From a virus: a stretch of DNA of 32,390 nucleotides. Where the stretch lies: positions 1 to 32,390 of IMG/VR virus record IMGVR_UViG_3300042691_031213, one strand, 5' to 3'. The position numbers were made by a program, and so were the translations under genes. Numbering within the stretch: position 1 is the first letter of the stretch; every line of letters starts with the position of its first letter. The notes below the pieces were generated by a model. It made no database searches, was not told where the DNA came from, and worked only from the letters and a program-made list of their open reading frames with translations. Below, in pieces: positions 7,365 to 15,871 of the stretch.

Positions 7365-8151
7365 GTTATATTGTGATGTATCCAGAGTTACAATTAGAGA
7401 AATAAGTCCATCGGTTGCAAAAGAAATTATAGTTAAAAAACACTATACTCACGCGTGGACTGCATGTAGATACTCATTGGGCATATTTTACAGAACAGAT
7501 GAAGTAAACGCATTGGGTGATAATGAAAAACTCATCGGATGTTTGGTTTATGGATTTCCAGTAGGTGCAAGAGCAGCACTTTCAATTTCCGAATTACTTA
7601 CGAAAGATAATGTATTAGAACTTACTCGTCTCTATTGTGATGATGGGTATGGTTCTAACATAGAAAGTTATGCAATCGGACAATCATTTAAATGGTTTAG
7701 AGAAAATGATAAAGCAATAAAGGTCCTAATTTCATACGCAGATAACGGACAAGAACATTTGGGTGGAATATACCAAGCTACTAACTGGATATATCAGGGA
7801 ATGAACACAGAAATTGCTTTAATGCCAAACTATGGTATATCTCTGACAAAAGACCCTTACGATTGGATTCATAGTAGGACAGTGTTTTCAATGTGGGGTA
7901 GTGGTAATTTGGAACATCTTCGTAGAGAAATTGGTAAGCAAGGATATACAGAATTTTGGAGAAGAGAAGAACCACCGAAGCATAGATATGTGCAAGTAAT
8001 TACAGGTGATAAAAAAGAAAAGAAAGCAATATTAAAATCCTTAAAGCATGAAGTTAGAGAATATCCAAAGAATGCAAAGGAATTTAATAAAAGTATAGAA
8101 CATCATTTAACAATCGCACCTGAAACCGAATTAGCAAGTAAGTTTTGGTAG
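7348..8151 (+). CDS. Mom-like GNAT-fold acyltransferase (putative DNA modification protein)
   Basis: A 267-residue protein resembling the phage Mu Mom family, which adds an acyl-derived group to adenine in phage DNA and blocks restriction enzymes. Matching segments are VKKHYTHAW (29-37), LIGCLVYGFPVG (62-73), ELTRLYCDDGYG (91-102) and the hallmark SYADNGQEHLGGIYQATNW (129-147). The C-terminal ~90 residues are basic and may bind DNA. It overlaps the HTH gene by 17 bases and is followed by a DUF4338-like gene with its own promoter. The Mom link is by remembered motif similarity; substrate and chemistry are inferred. A generic N-acetyltransferase is the alternative. Confidence 0.7.
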   Translation: MKVENKLYCDVSRVTIREISPSVAKEIIVKKHYTHAWTACRYSLGIFYRTDEVNALGDNEKLIGCLVYGFPVGARAALSISELLTKDNVLELTRLYCDDGYGSNIESYAIGQSFKWFRENDKAIKVLISYADNGQEHLGGIYQATNWIYQGMNTEIALMPNYGISLTKDPYDWIHSRTVFSMWGSGNLEHLRREIGKQGYTEFWRREEPPKHRYVQVITGDKKEKKAILKSLKHEVREYPKNAKEFNKSIEHHLTIAPETELASKFW

Positions 8152-8175
8152 TATGCGAAAAAATTAGTATATTAG
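8144..8175 (+). promoter_or_regulatory. Bacteroidota-type promoter TTTG-N20-TATATTAG (site 2)
   Basis: TTTG at 8144-8147, inside the last codons of the Mom-like gene, and TATATTAG at 8168-8175 are again exactly 20 bases apart, with an A-rich spacer. The start codon ATG 8179 follows after only three bases, predicting a leaderless transcript for the DUF4338-like gene. Confidence 0.7.
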
Positions 8176-8178
8176 GAT

Positions 8179-9405
8179 ATGAAATTTTGGGACACAGGCG
8201 AAGTAGCCGTAAAAAAAGAAGGTTTTGATTTTGATAAAGAGAAAGCAGCATTGATTGCAAACTTGGATTATCTCTTTGCAATGTCAGTTCAGGAACAAAC
8301 TCTCTACAAAAAGTGGTTAGAGTGGAATGAAGATTTGCATGCAAGTATGAAAACTTTACCTGCATTACATGCTCAATACGATAAGATTTGGAAACCTAAA
8401 GATATAAACGATAAAGCCGGAACTATTGCAGAAATAGAAGGGATGCAACCTTATGTAGAATTGGTTGAGGAAGGTGATGAAGCAACGAAGTGGACTTATA
8501 TGAGAAAATTAATAAGTTCTATGGAGTTCACACCAAACCCAGGTCGAAATGTAAAAGCATTTGTTAAAGATAGAATATCAGGAAAAGTGTTGGGTGTTAT
8601 ATCATTGGGTTCGGATATTACCAGTTTGGGTGTAAGAGATGAATATATTGGTTGGACCAAAGAAGATAAATTTGAAAAAGGTAAATTAAATTGTACAGCA
8701 ATTGGAACTTCTATTATTGCAACACAACCTTTAGGTTATAATTTTTTAGGTGGTAAGTTGGTATCAGCATTAACTACATCACCTACATTTAGAGAGCATT
8801 GGAAACAAAAATATAATAATACCTTAATTGCAGTTGGAACAACTTCTCTTTATGGTATTCATTCACAATACAATGCTATTCCGCATTTTAAAACATTGGG
8901 TGAAAGTAAAGGTAAAATTAGTATAAAACCCGATGATAAATTCTATGACCCGTGGCATCAATGGTTAAAAGAAAATCGTTCAGAATGGTATCAAAATAAT
9001 ATTACAAATGAACGTATTCGTAATGGTGCTAATATGGGATATGAAGCTAACGGACCTGTTAGTGGTATCAAACAAAAAATCCTAACACAAATATTCAGAG
9101 AATGTGGTATCAAAGCAGACCAATATCATCATGGGTTTAAAAGAGGTGTATACTTTGCAATGATGTATGATAACGGATGTGAGTATCTTTGTGATAAGAT
9201 TACGGAAGACCAATTGGTAATGAAAGATAAATTTGTGGAAGGTGATGAATATACAATTCGTTGGTGGAAAAAACAAGCAATCAAACGATATACAAAATTA
9301 CACGAAGAAGGTAGATTAAAAGATGAAACCCTATTTTACGCAGACGCAATCGGATTGACTTGGGAACAAATGAAAGAAAAATTTTTAGCAGACGTAGGAA
9401 GATAA
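8179..9405 (+). CDS. DUF4338 (DruA)-like protein
   Basis: A 408-residue protein. Residues about 105-235 resemble the DUF4338 domain of DruA, a component of Druantia anti-phage systems: VLGVISLGSDITSLGVRDEY (137-156) followed by IGW (157-159), a central segment with LNCTAIGTSIIATQPLGYN (170-188), LGGKLVSAL (190-198) and WKQKYNNTLIAVGTTSLYG (208-226). The C-terminal ~170 residues are basic and aromatic-rich and unassigned. Start ATG 8179 lies three bases after a -7 box. The neighbouring Mom-like gene suggests a shared DNA-directed or counter-defence role. The DUF4338 link is from pattern memory and is moderate; no catalytic residues can be named with confidence. Confidence 0.6.
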   Translation: MKFWDTGEVAVKKEGFDFDKEKAALIANLDYLFAMSVQEQTLYKKWLEWNEDLHASMKTLPALHAQYDKIWKPKDINDKAGTIAEIEGMQPYVELVEEGDEATKWTYMRKLISSMEFTPNPGRNVKAFVKDRISGKVLGVISLGSDITSLGVRDEYIGWTKEDKFEKGKLNCTAIGTSIIATQPLGYNFLGGKLVSALTTSPTFREHWKQKYNNTLIAVGTTSLYGIHSQYNAIPHFKTLGESKGKISIKPDDKFYDPWHQWLKENRSEWYQNNITNERIRNGANMGYEANGPVSGIKQKILTQIFRECGIKADQYHHGFKRGVYFAMMYDNGCEYLCDKITEDQLVMKDKFVEGDEYTIRWWKKQAIKRYTKLHEEGRLKDETLFYADAIGLTWEQMKEKFLADVGR

Positions 9406-9408
9406 AAT

Positions 9409-11964
9409 ATGTATCAGAACATTTATTACGAAAGACAAAAAAACTTAATACATCTTTGGGATGATGAGAGAGGTTATACTACCTTTCCATATCGTAAGTA
9501 TGCTTATAAAAAAGACCCATACGGACAATATCGTTCTATGAATGGTGATAAGTTAAGTAAAATTGGTAAGTGGGAAAAGGATGAAACGGATGAATTATTT
9601 GAAAGTGATGTTCCTGAAACTACAAGAGTATTGGTAGATATTTACGATAGTGATATCCCATCAACCGGCCACCGAATAATGACATTTGACATTGAGGTTG
9701 AAATGATATCAGGTCTACCAAACACAAAAGAAGCTCAAAACGAAATCACAGCAATTGCAGCACATGATAGTGCAACTAAATTGTTTGATGTTTTCGTATT
9801 AGATAAACAAAGAAAAGTTAAAAAAAATGCGGACAAATTTAGCAAAGATGGTAGAGAGGTTAGTGTTCACATTTTCGATAACGAGAAAAATCTCTTACTT
9901 GCTTTCCTTAATTACTACGAAGAAGTTAATGCGTCTATTCTTACGGGATGGAATATAGATTTTTTTGATATTCCATATTTGTATAATCGCATAAAAAATG
10001 TATGTGGTGAAGGACACGCAAAAAGATTATCTCGTATCGGACAATGTTTTTACTCACCATACAGAGACAAATGGAGTTTTGGTGGTGTAGCTATTTTAGA
10101 TTATATCAATTTGTATAAACAATACAACTTTGGTTTGGAAAGTAGTTACACACTAAATCATATTGCAACAAAAGAATTGGGTAGAGGTAAGGTTGAATAT
10201 GAAGGAAGTTTGGATGACCTATTTGAGAATGATTTAGAAAAGTTTATTGAGTATAACATTGTTGACGTTGACTTGGTGGTAACAATGGATAATAAATTAA
10301 AATTTATTGAGTTATGTAGGGCGATATGCCACGCTGGTTACGTTCCATATGAAGATTACATTTATTCTTCAAAATGGTTGGAAGGTGCGTGTTTATCATA
10401 TCTCAAAGCAAAGGGATTGGTAGCTACAAACAAACCAAAAGATAGACAAGAAAGAATGCAAGCACTTCGTGACAACAACGAAGAGAAGTTTATCGGAGCA
10501 TATGTAAAAGAACCTATCGTTGGTAAGTATGATTGGATTTATGATTTGGATTTGACATCTCTATATCCATCAATCATTATGACTCTTAATATTTCACCTG
10601 AAACAAAAATTGGTAAGATTGATAATTGGGATGCGGAAGCATGGATTAAAGGTGAAGATTATGGAACATACCGAATAGTTGGTAAAGATGATACATACGA
10701 ATACAACCGTCAGGAATTAGAAGAAGTAATCAAAGATAGTAATTTGGGTGTAGCAGCAAATGGGGTTCTCTATACGCAAGACAAACCGGGTCTAATCGCA
10801 GATATTCTTAACACATGGTTTCAAAAGAGAGTTGAATATCGTAAGTTGGAAAAGAAATATGGTGAAGAAGGAAACACAGACCAATATGAATTCTATGGTA
10901 AAAGACAACACGTTCAGAAAATCTTATTGAACTCAATGTATGGAGTGTTGGGTTTACCGGCCTTTCGTTTCTATGATGTGGATAATGCAGAAGCAGTAAC
11001 TCTAACCGGACAAGTGGTGATTAAAAAAACCGCTGAAATGGCAAACATAAAGTATTGGAAGGAGTTAGGAACAAAAGAAGATTATAATGTTTATATTGAT
11101 ACGGACTCAATTTATATGATGGCAGAACCTTTGGTAAAACATAGATACCCAGAATATAAAGAGTTTGATGAAAAAAGAATGGCACAGGAAGTAAATACGA
11201 TTGCGGAAGAAACTCAATCATTCTTAAATAAATTCTATGATATATTGGCGGAAAGATTCTTCTTTATTCCAAAAGATAAACACAGATTTGAGATTAAAAA
11301 AGAATATATCAGTAAAGCAGGATTTTGGGTAGCAAAGAAAAGATATGCACAATGGATGATATTGAAAAATGGTATCCCTTGTGATAAATTGGATGTGAAA
11401 GGTTTGGATGTGGTTCGTTCATCATTCCCCAAAGCATTTCAGGAGTTTATGGCAAGAACTCTAAAAGATATCCTAATGGGTAAAGATAATGCATTCATAG
11501 ATGATTCATTACTAACATTCAAAAAAAGTATGGTAGGATTGCCTGTAAATAAAATAGCAAAAGGTGGAGCAATCAAAGAATTGAGTAAATACGATAGTGG
11601 TAATTGGCAAAAGGGTAAAGCAATTGCAGATTTTGAAAAAGGAACACCTGCACACGTTAAAGCCGGAATAGCATATAACCGATTATTAAAATTCTTCAAT
11701 TGCCCATATAAGCACGAACCAATTAGAGACGGTGATAAAGTGAAATGGGTATATCTTAAAACTAACCCGTTGGGATTGGAAGGTTTGGCCTTCAAAGATT
11801 ATAACGACCCAACAGAAATTATAGAATTCATTGAAACATATATTGATAGAGATGAGATTTACAAAGCAGAATTAGAAAATAAGATTGATGATTTCTACAA
11901 CGCTTTGAAATGGGAGAAAGCAACAACAGAAACAAAAACAGCTAAAAAGTTTTTCGCATTTTAA
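9409..11964 (+). CDS. 43: Family B DNA polymerase with 3'-5' exonuclease (T4 gp43-like)
   Basis: The 851-residue replicative polymerase (T4 gp43 is about 900). The proofreading domain shows ExoI MTFDIEVEM (Asp94, Glu96), ExoII TGWNIDFFDIPY (179-190, Asp184) and ExoIII EYNIVDVDLV (281-290, Asp286). Polymerase motif A is DLDLTSLYPSI (379-389, Asp381), motif B KILLNSMYG (504-512) and motif C YIDTDSIY (562-569, Asp565/Asp567), followed by a KKRY motif in AKKRYAQWM. All metal-binding aspartates are present. The protein ends KKFFAF, which looks like a clamp-binding peptide. It starts three bases after the DUF4338-like gene, and an SGNH gene follows two bases after its stop codon. Confidence 0.97.
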   Translation: MYQNIYYERQKNLIHLWDDERGYTTFPYRKYAYKKDPYGQYRSMNGDKLSKIGKWEKDETDELFESDVPETTRVLVDIYDSDIPSTGHRIMTFDIEVEMISGLPNTKEAQNEITAIAAHDSATKLFDVFVLDKQRKVKKNADKFSKDGREVSVHIFDNEKNLLLAFLNYYEEVNASILTGWNIDFFDIPYLYNRIKNVCGEGHAKRLSRIGQCFYSPYRDKWSFGGVAILDYINLYKQYNFGLESSYTLNHIATKELGRGKVEYEGSLDDLFENDLEKFIEYNIVDVDLVVTMDNKLKFIELCRAICHAGYVPYEDYIYSSKWLEGACLSYLKAKGLVATNKPKDRQERMQALRDNNEEKFIGAYVKEPIVGKYDWIYDLDLTSLYPSIIMTLNISPETKIGKIDNWDAEAWIKGEDYGTYRIVGKDDTYEYNRQELEEVIKDSNLGVAANGVLYTQDKPGLIADILNTWFQKRVEYRKLEKKYGEEGNTDQYEFYGKRQHVQKILLNSMYGVLGLPAFRFYDVDNAEAVTLTGQVVIKKTAEMANIKYWKELGTKEDYNVYIDTDSIYMMAEPLVKHRYPEYKEFDEKRMAQEVNTIAEETQSFLNKFYDILAERFFFIPKDKHRFEIKKEYISKAGFWVAKKRYAQWMILKNGIPCDKLDVKGLDVVRSSFPKAFQEFMARTLKDILMGKDNAFIDDSLLTFKKSMVGLPVNKIAKGGAIKELSKYDSGNWQKGKAIADFEKGTPAHVKAGIAYNRLLKFFNCPYKHEPIRDGDKVKWVYLKTNPLGLEGLAFKDYNDPTEIIEFIETYIDRDEIYKAELENKIDDFYNALKWEKATTETKTAKKFFAF

Positions 11965-11966
11965 TT

Positions 11967-12713
11967 ATGAATAGTTTAAAATATTGGTCAACAGAAGATT
12001 TCGATATTGCTTCTTTTAAATGGAGTATAAAAGAAAGAATTGATAAGGAGATTTTAGGAAACGGCTCTGATAAAGGTAATTGTTATTATACATTTAACGA
12101 ATTGGGTTTCAGAGGTGATTCACCGAAAAAGAAAGGAATACGAATCATGTCTGTCGGATGTTCTCATACTGAAGGTATTAATGTTCATAATCATCAGACA
12201 TGGCCACATTTAGTATCGAGAAAAATACCAAATGGAGTAGACCTTAATTTAGGAATTAGTGGAAGAAGTAATGATTATATAAGTAGAACAATTTTAACTT
12301 GGGCGGATACACTAAAACCATCTTTAGTTTTAGTAATGTATACTTACCCAAATCGTAGAGAGTATTATAGAGAAACGGCAGAAATAGAACCATATCACCC
12401 AACTCCTTGGGGGTACTTTGATGAAGATATGGAAGGTAGAAAGAAGTGGGTTAATATTATAGAATCGAATAATTCTGAAGAAGATTTTATAAACTGGTAT
12501 AAAAATCATCAACTCATTACATATTATCTTAAATCAAAAGATATTCCATTTATTTGGAACGGAACATTTGTCGGAACGGATTATACGGATGAAAATCGAT
12601 TTGATGGTAATTATCCAAATTATCCAGATGGAGATAGACAAGCTACGCAGGGTGAAAACGAAGCATATGCTACTCAATTATTTAAACATATAAAAGAAAA
12701 ATTTGAAATTTAG
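11967..12713 (+). CDS. SGNH/GDSL-like hydrolase (variant, catalytic His not seen)
   Basis: A 248-residue SGNH-fold protein. Block I is MSVGCSHTEG (61-70) with candidate nucleophile Ser66, and NLGISGRSND (94-103) resembles the oxyanion Gly/Asn blocks. The final DxxH block is not recognisable: the C-terminal region reads DGDRQATQG (221-229) with no histidine at the expected place. Related phage proteins are esterase or acyltransferase-like, and this one may be divergent or inactive as a hydrolase. It is inserted between polymerase and clamp genes with only a two-base gap to the polymerase, and its 3' end carries the promoter for the clamp gene. A glycan O-acyl esterase role is plausible, given two further SGNH proteins and the glycan locus. 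Confidence 0.7.
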   Translation: MNSLKYWSTEDFDIASFKWSIKERIDKEILGNGSDKGNCYYTFNELGFRGDSPKKKGIRIMSVGCSHTEGINVHNHQTWPHLVSRKIPNGVDLNLGISGRSNDYISRTILTWADTLKPSLVLVMYTYPNRREYYRETAEIEPYHPTPWGYFDEDMEGRKKWVNIIESNNSEEDFINWYKNHQLITYYLKSKDIPFIWNGTFVGTDYTDENRFDGNYPNYPDGDRQATQGENEAYATQLFKHIKEKFEI

Positions 12714-12733
12714 AAATATTTTTCGTATATTTA
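12702..12733 (+). promoter_or_regulatory. Bacteroidota-type promoter TTTG-N20-TATATTTA (site 4)
   Basis: TTTG (12702-12705, inside the end of the SGNH gene) and TATATTTA (12726-12733) are separated by 20 bases, the same spacing as the other three sites. Here the clamp start codon is 22 bases further down, leaving an ordinary short A-rich leader rather than a leaderless start. Confidence 0.65.
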
Positions 12734-12755
12734 ACAAACATAAAATTTAAAACAA

Positions 12756-13469
12756 ATGAACAAAAACAATTTATTAAAATTCATTCAAAAGTATTCATTA
12801 GGTGGACTTATTGAATCGGTAGCATGGAACGCAGAAGGAACAAAGTTATCAGTTAGATTTATTTCCGATGATAAAACATTATTAGGTGAGGTAGAATTTA
12901 ATGCATTCACTTCGACACCTTTTAATGTGGGTATTTATACAACATCTCTATTGAAAAATATGATTGGTGTATTAGATAGTGATATCGCATTGAAAGTAGA
13001 TAAAGTAGGAGATAAAGCAGTTAGTTTGAAATTGAGTTCAGATGATACTGAAACTTCTTATCAATTAGCAGATTTAGGTGTTATTCCACCTGTACCAGAT
13101 TTGAAAGCATTGCCTGATTTTGGTATTGCAGTTGATATGACATCGCAAATGGTAGACCGTTTTATCAAAGCAAAGGGAGCATTGAGTGATGTAGATACAT
13201 TTACAATCTTTACAGAAGGTGGAGATTTAAAATTGGCAATCGGTTATTCATCAATTTCAACAAATCGTGTAACATTTACAGCAATTAAAGGATTTGATGG
13301 TGAAGTAAAACCAATTTCATTCTCTTCAAAATATCTTAAGGAAATCTTAACTGCAAACAAAGAAGCAACTAACGCTAAGTTAAAAGTATCGGTTGATGGT
13401 TTGGCCCACGTTGAATTCCAAATTGATGATTTTATATGTAAATATTATTTAGTAGAAATTTCAAATTAA
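12756..13469 (+). CDS. 45: DNA polymerase sliding clamp (T4 gp45-like)
   Basis: A 237-residue protein of the length and layout of the T4 gp45 trimeric clamp (228 residues): two PCNA-like halves joined near residues 115-125 (PPVPDLKALPDFGIAVDM). The N-terminal half contains LLKNMIGVLDSDIALKV and the C-terminal half ISFSSKYLKEIL, both typical clamp elements. It encircles DNA and tethers the polymerase, and in T4 also supports late transcription. It has its own promoter and an A-rich leader. Identification rests on layout, length and position beside polymerase and clamp loader genes. Confidence 0.85.
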   Translation: MNKNNLLKFIQKYSLGGLIESVAWNAEGTKLSVRFISDDKTLLGEVEFNAFTSTPFNVGIYTTSLLKNMIGVLDSDIALKVDKVGDKAVSLKLSSDDTETSYQLADLGVIPPVPDLKALPDFGIAVDMTSQMVDRFIKAKGALSDVDTFTIFTEGGDLKLAIGYSSISTNRVTFTAIKGFDGEVKPISFSSKYLKEILTANKEATNAKLKVSVDGLAHVEFQIDDFICKYYLVEISN

Positions 13470-13473
13470 TAAA

Positions 13474-13815
13474 ATGACAGACGAACAAACAAAAGAAATG
13501 TTAGAATCAACATTAGGACCAGAAATAGAAGTAATGGCACAAGAAGTTTTACAACCACAAGGTAGTGTAGAATTGCCTGCACAAATTCAAATAAAAGATG
13601 CAGAATGGTGTTTTCAATTTTTTAATAATGAACCAGTAGTATTTGGTTGGCAAACTGAAAATACAGAACCTTCTCCGTTAGTTTTACAATTACAACCTGC
13701 AGAGGGTGATGTATTAACCTTTAAGCAAAATGGTATGGAATTTAAAATATTTGCAAGACCTATTTCAGAAGAAACCAAAAAAATTAGAAAAGAGCAAGAT
13801 GCAAGTCAAAATTAA
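13474..13815 (+). CDS. Conserved-looking acidic protein of unknown function
   Basis: A 113-residue acidic protein I do not recognise. The N-terminal third is Glu/Gln-rich (MTDEQTKEMLESTLGPEIEV) and may be flexible. The remainder, with WCFQFFNNEPVVFGWQTEN and GDVLTFKQNGMEFKIFA, looks like a small beta-rich domain. It begins four bases after the clamp stop codon and overlaps the dUTPase start by 17 bases, so it is probably co-transcribed with both. Its position suggests an accessory replication role, but there is no motif evidence. Confidence 0.65.
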   Translation: MTDEQTKEMLESTLGPEIEVMAQEVLQPQGSVELPAQIQIKDAEWCFQFFNNEPVVFGWQTENTEPSPLVLQLQPAEGDVLTFKQNGMEFKIFARPISEETKKIRKEQDASQN

Positions 13816-14224
13816 AAGATTAGACAGAGATGCGGTAATACCAAAATACTCTAAAATAGGAGATGCGGGGTTAGATTTAGTAGCAACAAACATTAAAGAA
13901 AACACAACATTTCAAATTACTTATGGATTGGGTATTGCTTTGGAAATACCTGAAGGGTTTGTTGGATTAGTGTTCCCACGTTCTTCAATCCGAAATACAG
14001 AACTAACATTAAGTAATTGTGTGGGAGTAATTGATAGTGGATATAGAGGAGAACTACAAGCAACTTTTAATAAATCAAATGGACTCGATTCTATTTCATA
14101 TAACATAGGTGATAGAGTTTGTCAAATCCTTATTATTCCGTATCCACAAATTGAATTTGTAGAAGTAGAAGAATTATCTAACACCGAAAGAGGTGAAGGT
14201 GGATTTGGTTCAACTGGAAAATAA
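13799..14224 (+). CDS. dut: dUTP diphosphatase (trimeric dUTPase)
   Basis: A 141-residue homotrimeric dUTPase that converts dUTP to dUMP and PPi, keeping uracil out of DNA and feeding dTMP synthesis. All five family motifs are visible: GDAGLDLVA (21-29), PRSSIRN (60-66), GVIDSGYRGEL (76-86, catalytic Asp79), GDRVCQILI (104-112) and the C-terminal RGEGGFGSTG (131-140) that closes over the nucleotide. The frame is open further upstream to an ATG at 13730, but that extension is out of keeping with the family; ATG 13799 gives the normal N-terminus. The gene implies ordinary thymine-type DNA rather than uracil DNA. Confidence 0.96.
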   Translation: MQVKIKRLDRDAVIPKYSKIGDAGLDLVATNIKENTTFQITYGLGIALEIPEGFVGLVFPRSSIRNTELTLSNCVGVIDSGYRGELQATFNKSNGLDSISYNIGDRVCQILIIPYPQIEFVEVEELSNTERGEGGFGSTGK

Positions 14225-14225
14225 T

Positions 14226-14927
14226 ATGAAAAAAATATATTTTGATGGATGTTCATATACTTGGGGGCAAGGATTAGAATTGTATTGCAACTCTTTAGAT
14301 ATTTTTAATGAACACCGTATGAGTAAATATGGTTTCAAAAAAAGTGATATAGATTTCATTACAAAAAATAGATATAGTGCGATTGTTTCTAATCATTTTG
14401 ATTTTGTTGAAACGAATAAATCTTTAAGCAGCAAATCAAATGGAAGAATATTGAATGATTTGAAATCTGTAAAAATAGATGAATATGAATATTTTATAAT
14501 TCAGCTTACACATTTTAATAGATATTTTACAAATGGTTGGGAATGGCAAGGATTGCCGGTAACTATCAAATCATTAATAAGAGAAAAACGTATAACACAG
14601 GAAGATGTTAATTATACGATTGAGAATATTGAAAAAATCCAATTAGAATACTTTTTACAATTAGAAAAAATTTTTGTAAATTATCCTAATAAATTGAAAA
14701 TTATATTTCATAGTGATGAATGGGAAAGCATACTAACAAAAGAACAAATTGAAAAATACGGATTATCGGTTGATAGTGAATATATGATTAGAAGATGGGC
14801 TGAAAAAAATAATCTATTTATAAATCAGCAAGAAGAATTTAAATACCATATAGCTACTTCAAATGATACTCATTTATGTATGGAAGGACACAAAATATTA
14901 GCAGAATCAATAATTAAACAACTATGA
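14226..14927 (+). CDS. SGNH/GDSL-like hydrolase
   Basis: A 233-residue SGNH-fold protein with block I FDGCSYTWGQG (6-16, nucleophile Ser10) and a C-terminal SNDTHLCMEGHKIL with Asp214 and His216 as the rest of the triad. The middle is AT-rich in codon choice and contains a FIIQLTHFNRY segment where the oxyanion region is expected. An in-frame ATG at 14193 lies inside dut and would add 11 unrelated residues, so ATG 14226, one base after the dut stop codon, is chosen. It overlaps the clamp loader gene by ATGA, so cargo and core gene are translationally coupled. Substrate is unknown; an acyl ester on a glycan is plausible. Confidence 0.75.
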   Translation: MKKIYFDGCSYTWGQGLELYCNSLDIFNEHRMSKYGFKKSDIDFITKNRYSAIVSNHFDFVETNKSLSSKSNGRILNDLKSVKIDEYEYFIIQLTHFNRYFTNGWEWQGLPVTIKSLIREKRITQEDVNYTIENIEKIQLEYFLQLEKIFVNYPNKLKIIFHSDEWESILTKEQIEKYGLSVDSEYMIRRWAEKNNLFINQQEEFKYHIATSNDTHLCMEGHKILAESIIKQL

Positions 14928-15871
14928 GTTTTTTCGCAAACGATATAAGCAAAAGAGAACATACTTTGTGGGTGGAGAAATACCGACCACAAACACTTGC
15001 AGATTATGTAGGAAATGAGCAAGTAAAAGAAACAATCCAACAATATTTAGATACTCACGACATTCCACATTTATTATTTTATGGTAAAGCAGGTACGGGT
15101 AAAACCACACTTGCAAAACTTATCGTAAACACAATTAAGTGTGATAGTATGATTATCAACGCATCGGATGAAAACAATGTAGATACAGTAAGAACAAAAG
15201 TTAAAAACTTTGCATCATCAGTAGGTTTCGCAGGATTTAAGGTGATTATTTTGGATGAGTTTGATTATATGACTCCAAACGCACAGGCAATCCTTCGTAA
15301 CTTAATGGAAACATTTAGTAAACATTGTAGATTTATTTTGACTTGTAATTACATTGAGAAAATTATTGACCCTATCCAAAGTAGATGTCAATCATTCGCA
15401 ATCACTCCACCAACTAAAAAAGATGTGGCAGTACAAGTTAGTAAGATATTGGATGAAGAAAAGATTAAATATGATATTAAGAATGTTGCAGACATCATTA
15501 ATTCTTACTATCCAGATATTCGTAGAGTTTTAAATACCTGTCAATTACAATCAGCAAAAGGAGAATTGAAAGTAGACCATAAAGTAATGGTTGAATCAAA
15601 CTTCCAAACTAAATTGATTGACTTGTTAAAATCAAATGATGACAAACGTAATTTGTTTATGAAGATTAGACAAGCAGTAGCAGATAATCATCTAAACGAT
15701 TATTCAGAAATGTATTCAATGTTATACGATAAGGTAGATGATTACGCAGCAGGTAATACTGCAAATGTAATCTTAACTATTGCAGATGGGTTATCAAAAG
15801 ATGCATTGGTAGTAGATAAAGAAATAGTGTTTATGAGCACAATTATTCAAATTTTAAATATTATAAAATAA
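14924..15871 (+). CDS. 44: Clamp loader large subunit, AAA+ ATPase (T4 gp44 / RFC-small-like)
   Basis: A 315-residue AAA+ ATPase that opens and loads the sliding clamp at primer-template junctions. It begins with the RFC signature LWVEKYRPQTLADYVGNEQV (15-34), then Walker A GKAGTGKT (54-61), Walker B VIILDEFD (107-114), sensor-1 TCNY (140-143) and the SRC arginine-finger motif (153-155). The C-terminal third is the helical collar. It overlaps the preceding SGNH gene by four bases (ATGA) and the next small gene by one base (TAATG). Together with the 16113 gene it should form a gp44/gp62-type complex. Confidence 0.95.
   Translation: MSFFANDISKREHTLWVEKYRPQTLADYVGNEQVKETIQQYLDTHDIPHLLFYGKAGTGKTTLAKLIVNTIKCDSMIINASDENNVDTVRTKVKNFASSVGFAGFKVIILDEFDYMTPNAQAILRNLMETFSKHCRFILTCNYIEKIIDPIQSRCQSFAITPPTKKDVAVQVSKILDEEKIKYDIKNVADIINSYYPDIRRVLNTCQLQSAKGELKVDHKVMVESNFQTKLIDLLKSNDDKRNLFMKIRQAVADNHLNDYSEMYSMLYDKVDDYAAGNTANVILTIADGLSKDALVVDKEIVFMSTIIQILNIIK

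Noticed and set aside
13730-13798. N-terminal extension of the dUTPase
   Set aside because: The extra 23 residues are the out-of-frame shadow of the preceding gene; the family N-terminus begins at ATG 13799.
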